The notes beneath the pieces are model-generated. The model saw only the letters and a list, made by a program, of their open reading frames with translations. It made no database searches and had not been told where the DNA came from. Position numbers and translations under genes: made by a program. Of a DNA stretch of 64,000 nucleotides, positions 17,403-24,136 are shown piece after piece; the stretch's first letter is position 1; each line of letters starts with the position of its first letter. The stretch is taken from assembly GCA_023423405.1 (NCBI GenBank), contig JAFAFR010000050.1, positions 1 to 64,000 of the forward strand, in the 5' to 3' direction. The DNA is from Bacteroidota bacterium. GTDB taxonomy: Bacteria; Bacteroidota; Bacteroidia; Chitinophagales; Chitinophagaceae.

Positions 17403-18430
17403 TTTTTGCTGAAGTGTTTGAGCAGGCGTACCTCTTTTTCACTGAGGTGCCGCCATTTGCCACGGTTCACATTTTTTTTAGTGAGGCCGGCATACATCAC
17501 GCGATCGAGCGCCCTTACCTCGTATTGCAGGTGTTCGAAAATGCGCCGTACAATGCGGTTCCGGCCGCTGTGTATTTCTATGCCAATCACAGAGCGGTCG
17601 CGCGGATCGGCATAACCGAGTGCATCGGGGGCAATGATGCCATCTTCCAGGTTGAGTCCTTTCAGGATGGCTTCAAAATCGTTCCTGGCAAGAGGGCGAT
17701 CGAGTTTTACCTCGTAAATCTTTTTCACCTTGTTTTTCGGGTGAGAAAGCGCCTGCGCCAGTTCGCCGTCATTGGTGAAAAGCAGTACGCCGCTGGTGTT
17801 GCGGTCGAGCCGCCCGATGGGATATACCCTTTCCTCCGTAGCCGTTTTGATCAGGTCCAGCACCGTTTTGCGACCCTGCGGGTCTTCGGTGGTGGTGATA
17901 TAATCCTTGGGTTTGTTCAGCAGGATATAAACAAATTGCCGGCTGAGCTGCAGCCTGCGGCCATTGAGCTGTACGGTATCCTGGCTGCTGACTTTGAATC
18001 CCGGCTCTGCGACCGGCTGTCCATTTACGGTAACCACGCCCGTTTTCACCAGGGCGGCGGCATCGCGGCGGGCACAAACGCCGGCGTGGGCGATGAATTT
18101 GTTCAGCGGCATTTGCTCCCCTGCAGCGGATGCGGAAGGTCCCGCGGCAGAAGGGCTGGTTTCTTTCTTAACGGCTGCCGTTTTACCGGAGGTGGATTTA
18201 CCAGGAGAGACTTTACTTGAGGCGACTTTGCTGGAAGGAACTTGGCCGGAGGCAACTTTGCCGGAAGGAGTTTTGCTGGAAGGAGTTTTTCCGGAAACGG
18301 CCTGTTTCCTTTCTTCCTGCTTCCGGCTCACTTCCTGTTTGTGTTCTCTTTTCTCTTTGCGGAAGCCTTCTTTAACGGTACCCGCTTTTTTCTTATTGAC
18401 GAATTTTTCGAACCCGGTGGGCTTTTTCAT
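17399..18430 (-). CDS. RluB/RsuA-family pseudouridine synthase with Lys/Ser/Pro-rich N-terminal tail
   Basis: 343 residues. Residues 1-106 are low complexity, with repeated SGK/SSK units (SSKTPSGKVASGQVPSSKV) typical of disordered RNA-binding tails. An S4 domain follows (about 107-165: LNKFIAHAGVCARRDAAALV), then the catalytic domain with D209 in IGRLDRNTSGVLLFT and NRIVRRIFEHLQYEV. It modifies 23S or 16S rRNA. The gene is coupled by a 4-base overlap to the RluA-type gene downstream. Tail length usually varies strongly among relatives. Confidence 0.9.
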   Translation of the reverse strand: MKKPTGFEKFVNKKKAGTVKEGFRKEKREHKQEVSRKQEERKQAVSGKTPSSKTPSGKVASGQVPSSKVASSKVSPGKSTSGKTAAVKKETSPSAAGPSASAAGEQMPLNKFIAHAGVCARRDAAALVKTGVVTVNGQPVAEPGFKVSSQDTVQLNGRRLQLSRQFVYILLNKPKDYITTTEDPQGRKTVLDLIKTATEERVYPIGRLDRNTSGVLLFTNDGELAQALSHPKNKVKKIYEVKLDRPLARNDFEAILKGLNLEDGIIAPDALGYADPRDRSVIGIEIHSGRNRIVRRIFEHLQYEVRALDRVMYAGLTKKNVNRGKWRHLSEKEVRLLKHFSKK

Positions 18431-18548
18431 GCTGTTTGTTTTTGCTGTTTTTCAACAGGGATGGCACGAAGGTAGGATTTTTGCAGGGAGGCCGCGGCGG
18501 CGACAATAGCCAGGATTTCCTAACCTTTGAAAAAATATGATGTAAATC

Positions 18549-19238
18549 TTATTTTTCTGATAAGAGCTGCCGCAGTTTTCCGGCCTGCAGGATGCTGGTT
18601 TTTTTGCCACTCACTTTGATCCAGCCTGCCTCCAGGAATTGAGAGATGACCCGCGAAAAGCTTTCATACGTGGTGCCGGCATAAGCCGACAGGTCCTGTT
18701 TGGTAAGATTGACCTGGATGAACCCATTGGCATCTTTCCCAAACTGTTGTTCCAGTTGCAGCAGGGTATCGGCCACCCGTCCCCGCAGGTCCATGTGCAC
18801 CAGGTTGCGCATCCGTTTTTCGGCATCCTGCAATTCTGTGGCAAAATATTTCATCAGGTCGTAGGTGAGGGCATGGTTGATGCGCAGGCAGCTTTCGAAA
18901 AAATCGCTGCGTACATAACACGCCAGGCTGGGTTCAAGGGCGGTAGCAGAAATGGGATAGTGTTTGTCTTTTCCCATCCCCCGGAAACCCAGCAGATCCC
19001 CTTCGCCTGCAAAACGGATCAGCAATGTCTTGTCCTGCCCCCAGCGCTTCTGCACTTTGAATTTCCCCGAAAACACAAAGTAGATCCCTTCTACGGGATC
19101 CCCTTCCCGGAAAAGGGTTTCGCCCTTGGCCAGTTGGCGATTTTCCTTCTCTAATGCGATGAGCGGCCGCCATTCGGGCAGGCAGCGGCTGCAGAGAAAA
19201 CATTTTTGGAGATCGCAAGGGGAAAACTGGCTGGGCAT
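18549..19238 (-). CDS. Crp/Fnr family regulator with N-terminal four-cysteine cluster
   Basis: The start at 19238 (MPSQFSPCDLQKCFLC) is preferred because an exact -7 box (TACATTTG) lies 9 bases upstream; the frame extends further but would run through that promoter. The 229-residue protein has C8, C13, C16 and C19 at the N-terminus, reminiscent of the Fe-S ligands of FNR, then a beta-roll sensor domain (residues 40-140) and a helix-turn-helix near residue 185 (LTKQDLSAYAGTTYESFSRVISQF). It may sense oxygen or redox state. It is divergent from the ClC gene, with a CRP-type palindrome between them. Confidence 0.88.
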   Translation of the reverse strand: MPSQFSPCDLQKCFLCSRCLPEWRPLIALEKENRQLAKGETLFREGDPVEGIYFVFSGKFKVQKRWGQDKTLLIRFAGEGDLLGFRGMGKDKHYPISATALEPSLACYVRSDFFESCLRINHALTYDLMKYFATELQDAEKRMRNLVHMDLRGRVADTLLQLEQQFGKDANGFIQVNLTKQDLSAYAGTTYESFSRVISQFLEAGWIKVSGKKTSILQAGKLRQLLSEK

Positions 19239-19247
19239 GATGAAGCG

Positions 19248-19290
19248 CAAATGTAGGAGTTTAAAAACTATGATTTTAGTCATAGTTTTG
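19248..19290. promoter_or_regulatory. Divergent promoters and CRP-type operator between crp/fnr and clc
   Basis: Minus strand -7 box TACATTTG at 19255-19248; plus strand -7 box TAGTTTTG at 19283-19290, ending 4 bases before ATG 19295. Between and over them lies a perfect palindrome, AAAACTATGA (19264-19273), spacer TTTTAG, TCATAGTTTT (19280-19289), with the TATGA-N6-TCATA core expected of Crp/Fnr sites. Bound protein would cover the clc -7 box and lie upstream of the regulator's own. Confidence 0.65.
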
Positions 19291-19294
19291 CAAC

Positions 19295-21160
19295 ATGATT
19301 CACAAGCAGTCCCTGGGTACAGGCATCCCCGTTTCAACCTCCCTGGAATCTACCCTTGAAGCGGCGCACATGGCGCCCGGTCGTTTACCTGCCAAAAAAA
19401 GGCTTCTCTATCTTTCGGGTCTCTCTGTTATCCTTGCAGCCGTGGTGGCCGGCGTTGCCCGCCTGTTGGTGTACCTCATCAATGGTGTTACGCAACTGGC
19501 ATTTTATGGAAACTGGTCGGTGGCACCGGCGAGTCCTGTGGGGCACGCGCTGGGGCCCTGGGTCATAGGGCTTCCGGCCCTCGGCGGACTGGCCATCGGG
19601 CTCATGGCCCTGTACGGTTCCAAGGCCATACGCGGTCATGGTATCCCCGAAGCCATGGAACAGATCCTTACCAACGAAAGCCGTATCAAACCGGCCATCG
19701 CTTTTCTGAAGCCGGTTTCTGCAGCCATTTCCATTGGTACGGGCGGACCCTTTGGCGCGGAAGGTCCCATCATTGCCACCGGCGGCGCCCTGGGCTCCAC
19801 TTTTGGACAACTGATCCGGGTATCGCAGCAGGAGAGAAAAATACTGCTGGCGGCCGGCGCTACGGCGGGTATGTCGGCTATTTTCGGAACGCCCATCGCC
19901 GCCATTTTCCTGGCAGTGGAATTACTCCTGTTTGAGTTTTCTGCCGAAAGCATGCTGCCCGTAGCCCTGGCCTGCATCACCGGCGCAGCGGGTCACTACC
20001 TGCTTTTTGAATCAGGCCCGGTTTTTCCCATGCCTGCGGTGCAGGTAGATGGGCCCAATGCCCTCTTCGCCTTCAGCGTGCTGGGGTTGATGGTTGGCTT
20101 TGCCAGCGTTTTGGTGACGCGGGCCGTGTACCTGCTCGAAGACTGGTTTGAGCGACTGCCCATACACTGGATGTGGTGGCCCGCCATCGGTGGCCTGGTA
20201 GTGGGAGGCGTGGGCTATTTTTACCCGCAGACCCTGGGCGTTGGTTACAACAATATTACCGACCTGCTCAGTGGCAGCCTGCCCCTGAAAATGATAGGCG
20301 TGCTCTGCGTGTTTAAATTTCTCTCCTGGGTGGTGGCCTTATCGAGTGGCACTTCGGGGGGAACGCTGGCGCCTTTGCTTACCATTGGCGGGGCCCTGGG
20401 CGCCGCGCTTTGCATAGGCATCAATCACTATTTTCCTTCACTTCACCTGCCGGTACCGATGGGCGCACTGGTGGGTATGTCGGCCATGTTTGCCGGCGCT
20501 TCAAGGGCCCTGCTGACTTCCATTGTTTTTGCGGTAGAGTCCACCGGCCAAACCAATGCCCTGCTCGTGTTGCTGGCCGCCTCCACCGGCGCATATATGA
20601 TCTCGTTATGGTGCATGAACAATACCATCATGACGGAAAAAATTGCCCGGCGGGGCGTTAACACACCCGTGTCCTACCGGCCGGATATACTGGAACAGTT
20701 GAAAGTGAAAGATGTGATGCAGGTGGAAGGGAACAGCATCGACGAAAACCTGAGCATTGGCGAAGTACGCAACTGGCTGACCCAATTTCCACAACCGGGC
20801 GCTCATTACTTTATTCTTACCGGGGCCGGGAATGTTTTCTCGGGTATCCTCAGTGGCTCCAATTTGTTCAGTGAGCAACACCCCGCATCACAGAAAGTAG
20901 GCAGCCTGGTAAGACGCAAACTGGTATGGTTGCGGGAAGAACAGTCGTTGCGGACGGCCGTGGAAACCATGCTCGATGAAAACGTGGACATGCTGCCGGT
21001 GCTGAATGAAAAAAAGGTACTCACGGGCATCGTCAGCTACCGGAATGTGGTGCAGGCTTACCAACAATCAAAGGCTGCAAACCTGCCGGAGGACGGAACA
21101 CTTTTCACACGGAAGAAGCAAAAGAAAAAGGGCCGCCTTACAGGCAGCCCCCTTGTTTGA
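19295..21160 (+). CDS. ClC family chloride channel or Cl-/H+ antiporter with C-terminal CBS domains
   Basis: 621 residues from ATG 19295, with an alternative in-frame ATG at 19370. The transmembrane ClC core spans about residues 35-440. The gating glutamate is kept (E156 in GPFGAEGPII), the first selectivity motif is GHGIP (114-118) instead of GSGIP, and SGGTLAPLLTIGGALG is the third. Two CBS domains occupy about 465-600 and probably bind nucleotides. It moves chloride, or possibly another halide, across the inner membrane. The 4-base spacing from the -7 box agrees with other starts in this window, which favours 19295. Likely controlled by the divergent FNR-like regulator. Confidence 0.92.
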   Translation: MIHKQSLGTGIPVSTSLESTLEAAHMAPGRLPAKKRLLYLSGLSVILAAVVAGVARLLVYLINGVTQLAFYGNWSVAPASPVGHALGPWVIGLPALGGLAIGLMALYGSKAIRGHGIPEAMEQILTNESRIKPAIAFLKPVSAAISIGTGGPFGAEGPIIATGGALGSTFGQLIRVSQQERKILLAAGATAGMSAIFGTPIAAIFLAVELLLFEFSAESMLPVALACITGAAGHYLLFESGPVFPMPAVQVDGPNALFAFSVLGLMVGFASVLVTRAVYLLEDWFERLPIHWMWWPAIGGLVVGGVGYFYPQTLGVGYNNITDLLSGSLPLKMIGVLCVFKFLSWVVALSSGTSGGTLAPLLTIGGALGAALCIGINHYFPSLHLPVPMGALVGMSAMFAGASRALLTSIVFAVESTGQTNALLVLLAASTGAYMISLWCMNNTIMTEKIARRGVNTPVSYRPDILEQLKVKDVMQVEGNSIDENLSIGEVRNWLTQFPQPGAHYFILTGAGNVFSGILSGSNLFSEQHPASQKVGSLVRRKLVWLREEQSLRTAVETMLDENVDMLPVLNEKKVLTGIVSYRNVVQAYQQSKAANLPEDGTLFTRKKQKKKGRLTGSPLV

Positions 21161-21161
21161 A

Positions 21162-21698
21162 TCACCGAACCGTCCTCTTAGGGTTTTGTTCTTTCAACTG
21201 TCGCAGCGTTTCCTGCTGGGCAGGCGTCAGCATGGCATTGATCTCACTACGATGCTCAGCCGATAATTTCTTCAATTGTGATTTGCGGTCTGCGTCAGAC
21301 AGGGCCTGGTTGGCCCGGATGACACCGGCTTGCTGGCGGAAGGAATCGTTCAGGCCCTTCATTTTGGCCGACTGCTCATCGGTCAGTTGCAGTTTTTCTT
21401 TCAGTTGTTTGCCGGCGATGCCTTTTTTACCGGCAGGGTGCTTCCGGCGTATTTCCTGCTGCTTTTTCCACTGTTCTTTTTGCGCTGGGGTGAGCACGGC
21501 CATCATTTTAGCCTGCTGCTCTTCGCGGATGGTTTTTAACTGTTGCTTTTGCGCGTCGGTCAGGTTCAGTTGGCTAAAACCGGGGTATGCTTCCTGGTGG
21601 TGCGGGCGGGAACGGTGCATGTTAACCCTGCTGCTGTCCTGCGCCATAGCTGCGCCAAGGCCCATTACCATTGCTATGCTTAAGAATAGTTTTTTCAT
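21162..21698 (-). CDS. Periplasmic Spy/CpxP-like LTxxQ-repeat protein
   Basis: 178 residues with a signal peptide (MKKLFLSIAMVMGLGAAMAQ, cleaved after about residue 19). The mature protein is helical and carries repeated LTxxQ-like motifs: LNLTDAQKQQLKTI, VLTPAQKEQWKK, LQLTDEQSAKMK and MLTPAQQETL. It is rich in Lys, Gln and Met. Spy/CpxP proteins are periplasmic chaperones or sensors of envelope stress and metals. No CpxA/R-type genes are present nearby. Its stop codon is one base from the stop of the convergent ClC gene, so there is no room for a separate terminator. Confidence 0.8.
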   Translation of the reverse strand: MKKLFLSIAMVMGLGAAMAQDSSRVNMHRSRPHHQEAYPGFSQLNLTDAQKQQLKTIREEQQAKMMAVLTPAQKEQWKKQQEIRRKHPAGKKGIAGKQLKEKLQLTDEQSAKMKGLNDSFRQQAGVIRANQALSDADRKSQLKKLSAEHRSEINAMLTPAQQETLRQLKEQNPKRTVR

Positions 21699-21794
21699 TT
21701 CCTGTCGTTTATTATGAGACAGGATTTGAAGCGCTGCGTTTAAACAGGAAAAGTTTCAGGAATGTTAAAGCGCCATCGTTGATTCAGCCGCCGT

Positions 21795-22838
21795 TTACTT
21801 GTTGGCCAGTTGCCCGCAGGCGGCATCGATGTCTTTTCCGCGGCTGCGGCGAAGACGCACATTCACGCGGTGTTTTTCGAGGTAAGCCATGAACTGCATT
21901 ACTTTTTCTTCTTCGGGTTTCTGGAAGGCGGCCTGGTCGATCGGGTTGTATTCAATGATGTTCACCAGGTCGGCCGGTACGCGGCGATAGAGCTGAACCA
22001 ATTCTTCCGCATCTTTGAGCGTATCGTTGAAATCCTTGAAGAGAATGTATTCAAAGGTGATTTCGTTGCCGGTTTGCTGATAAAAATAGTTGAGTGCATC
22101 CACCAGCGATTTGATGTCGTTGCTGTCGTTGATGGGCATGATCTCGTGGCGCTTGGCATCGTTGGCGGCATGCAGGGAAAGCGCCAGTTTGAAGCGCACT
22201 TTGTCGTCGCCCAACTGCCGGATCATTTTGGCAACGCCGGCCGTGGACACCGTAATACGGCGGGGACTCATGGCCAGGCCATCGGGTGATGTGATCTTTT
22301 CGATCGCTTTGAGGACATTCTTATAATTGAGCAGGGGCTCGCCCATGCCCATGAAAACGATGTTGCTGATCTTTTTTCCATAAACGGCCTCGCTCTGGCG
22401 GTTGATGAGCACTACTTCGTCGTAGATCTCGTCAAATTCCAGGTTGCGTTTGCGGTCCATATAACCGGTGGCGCAAAACTTACAGCTCAGCGAACAGCCG
22501 ATCTGTGAGGATACACAGGCGGTGCGGCGTTCGTCGGTGGGAATGAGCACGCCTTCCACGAGGTGGCCGTCGACCGTTTTGAAGCGGCTTTTCAGGGTGC
22601 CGTCGAGGCTGTGCTGTGTGAGGTCTTCCCGGAGGGCAGGCAGGGAGAAATGTTCGTCCAGCTTAACGCGGAGGGCCTTGCTCAGGTTGGTCATTTCTTC
22701 AAAGCTCACCACGGGTTTTGCCCACAGCCATTCATAGACCTGCCTGGCACGGTAAGCCGGTTCCTGTAGCTCTTTGAAATAGGTTTCCAGCTCTTCCTTC
22801 GACAGGCTCCTGATATTTTTCTTCGCCCCTTTTAACAT
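21795..22838 (-). CDS. rlmN: Dual-specificity 23S rRNA/tRNA adenine-C2 methyltransferase RlmN
   Basis: 347 residues. The radical-SAM cluster motif is C115-x3-C119-x2-C122 in IGCSLSCKFCATG, and the methyl-carrying cysteine near the C-terminus is C341 (DIDAACGQLANK). SNIVFMGMGEPLLNY and ITVSTAGVAKMI are family signatures. It methylates C2 of A2503 in 23S rRNA and A37 in some tRNAs, improving fidelity. It is divergent from the thiolase gene across only 26 bases, with -7 boxes back to back; its own box (GACCTTTG) has one mismatch and ends 4 bases from the ATG. Confidence 0.97.
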   Translation of the reverse strand: MLKGAKKNIRSLSKEELETYFKELQEPAYRARQVYEWLWAKPVVSFEEMTNLSKALRVKLDEHFSLPALREDLTQHSLDGTLKSRFKTVDGHLVEGVLIPTDERRTACVSSQIGCSLSCKFCATGYMDRKRNLEFDEIYDEVVLINRQSEAVYGKKISNIVFMGMGEPLLNYKNVLKAIEKITSPDGLAMSPRRITVSTAGVAKMIRQLGDDKVRFKLALSLHAANDAKRHEIMPINDSNDIKSLVDALNYFYQQTGNEITFEYILFKDFNDTLKDAEELVQLYRRVPADLVNIIEYNPIDQAAFQKPEEEKVMQFMAYLEKHRVNVRLRRSRGKDIDAACGQLANK

Positions 22839-22842
22839 GCTG

Positions 22843-22858
22843 CAAAGGTCTATCTTTG
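22843..22858. promoter_or_regulatory. Abutting divergent -7 boxes, rlmN / thiolase
   Basis: Plus strand TATCTTTG at 22851-22858 is an exact TAnnTTTG box 6 bases before the thiolase ATG. Minus strand GACCTTTG at 22850-22843 has one mismatch and lies 4 bases before the rlmN ATG. Together they form CAAAG-N6-CTTTG. Confidence 0.5.
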
Positions 22859-22864
22859 GCCGTT

Positions 22865-24058
22865 ATGAAAAAAACCTATGTCATTGATGCGGTCAGGACG
22901 CCCATCGGCCGCTACGGTGGCGCGCTCAGCCAGGTGCGGCCCGACGACCTCCTGGCGCTGGTGATCAGGGCTTTGCTGGACCGCAACCCCGGCATTGAGG
23001 CCCAGGCCATCGAGGAGGTGATTGCCGGAGCCGCCAACCAGAGCGGGGAAGACAACCGCAATGTGGCAAGGATGGCGGCGCTGCTGGCAGGGCTGCCCGT
23101 AACAGTGGCCGGCAGTACCGTGAACCGGCTTTGTGCCTCGGGGCTCCAGGCCATTATGGATGCGTCCCGGGCCATCGCCGCCGGCGACGGGGACCTCTAT
23201 ATCGCCGGGGGCGTGGAAAGCATGACCCGTGCACCCTACGTCATGGCTAAGGCCGCAGCGCCCTGGCAGCGCGAACCACAGGTTTTTGATACTACCCTGG
23301 GCTGGCGTTTTACCAATCCCCGCCTGGCTGCCCTGTACCATCCCTATTCCATGGGCGAAACAGCCGAAAATGTGGCAAAGCAGTGGCAGGTCAGCCGGGA
23401 AGACCAGGACCATTTTGCCCGCCAAAGCCAGGAAAAATACGCCGCCGCCCAGGCTGCCGGCCGGTTCCGCGAAGAACTGGTCCCGGTTCCCGTTACCGTC
23501 AACCGCGAAGCCACACTGGTAACGGCCGACGAACATCCCCGGATCACCAGCCTGGAGAAACTGGCTGCCCTTAAGCCGGCTTTTGCCGCGGGCGGAACGG
23601 TTACCGCGGGCAACAGCAGCGGCATCAACGACGGCGCTGCCGCCCTGTTGCTGGCGGGAGAGGCTGCCGTTAAAAAATACAAACTCAAGCCCCTGGCTGA
23701 GATCAGCAGCATGGCCGTGGCTGGCGTCGACCCTGCCGTTATGGGCGTGGGCCCCATCCCCGCCGTCCACAAAGCCCTGCAACGCGCCGGCATTAGCCTC
23801 GGCGAACTGGGCCTCGTAGAACTCAACGAAGCCTTTGCCTCCCAGTCGCTGGCCTGTATCCGCGCCCTGGGCCTTAATCCCGCCCTCGTCAATGTGAATG
23901 GCGGGGCCATCGCCCTCGGCCATCCGCTCGGCGCCAGCGGCGCACGGATCGCCTGTACCCTGCTGCACGAAATGAAAAAAAGAAATGTTTCCTACGGACT
24001 GGCGACCATGTGTGTGGGCGTAGGTCAGGGTGCAGCTATTATTTTCAACAGAAAATAA
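22865..24058 (+). CDS. Thiolase, 3-oxoadipyl-CoA/acetyl-CoA acyltransferase type
   Basis: 397 residues from ATG 22865. The active site is complete: C90 in STVNRLCASGLQA, H353 in GGAIALGHPLGASGAR and C383 in TMCVGVGQGAAIIF. The segment FDTTLGWRFTNPRL is like PcaF/PaaJ 3-oxoadipyl-CoA thiolases, so aromatic-compound breakdown is a possible role beside general beta-ketothiolysis. No other beta-oxidation or phenylacetate genes are adjacent, so substrate is uncertain. The promoter box overlaps the rlmN control region. Confidence 0.93.
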   Translation: MKKTYVIDAVRTPIGRYGGALSQVRPDDLLALVIRALLDRNPGIEAQAIEEVIAGAANQSGEDNRNVARMAALLAGLPVTVAGSTVNRLCASGLQAIMDASRAIAAGDGDLYIAGGVESMTRAPYVMAKAAAPWQREPQVFDTTLGWRFTNPRLAALYHPYSMGETAENVAKQWQVSREDQDHFARQSQEKYAAAQAAGRFREELVPVPVTVNREATLVTADEHPRITSLEKLAALKPAFAAGGTVTAGNSSGINDGAAALLLAGEAAVKKYKLKPLAEISSMAVAGVDPAVMGVGPIPAVHKALQRAGISLGELGLVELNEAFASQSLACIRALGLNPALVNVNGGAIALGHPLGASGARIACTLLHEMKKRNVSYGLATMCVGVGQGAAIIFNRK

Positions 24059-24073
24059 GGTAATTAATAAAAA

Positions 24074-24115
24074 TTTGAAATATTGTTGCATTTAATTTGA
24101 AATGTTGTTGCATTT
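24074..24115 (+). promoter_or_regulatory. Tandem 20-bp operator-like repeats before the ZnuD-like receptor
   Basis: Two near-identical 20-base units at 24074-24093 and 24096-24115 differ by one base and are 22 bases apart, two helical turns. Each contains an imperfect palindrome TGAAA-N5-TTGCA. The second overlaps a -7-like element (CATTTTTG, 24111-24118), a position suited to repression, for example by a Fur/Zur-type metalloregulator. Confidence 0.6.
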
Positions 24116-24136
24116 TTGTGCACCAAGATTTCTGTT

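Noticed and set aside
22850..24091. 413-codon minus-strand frame opposite the thiolase gene
   Set aside because: It lies exactly antisense to a complete thiolase with all catalytic residues; high third-position GC opens long antisense frames in this genome.
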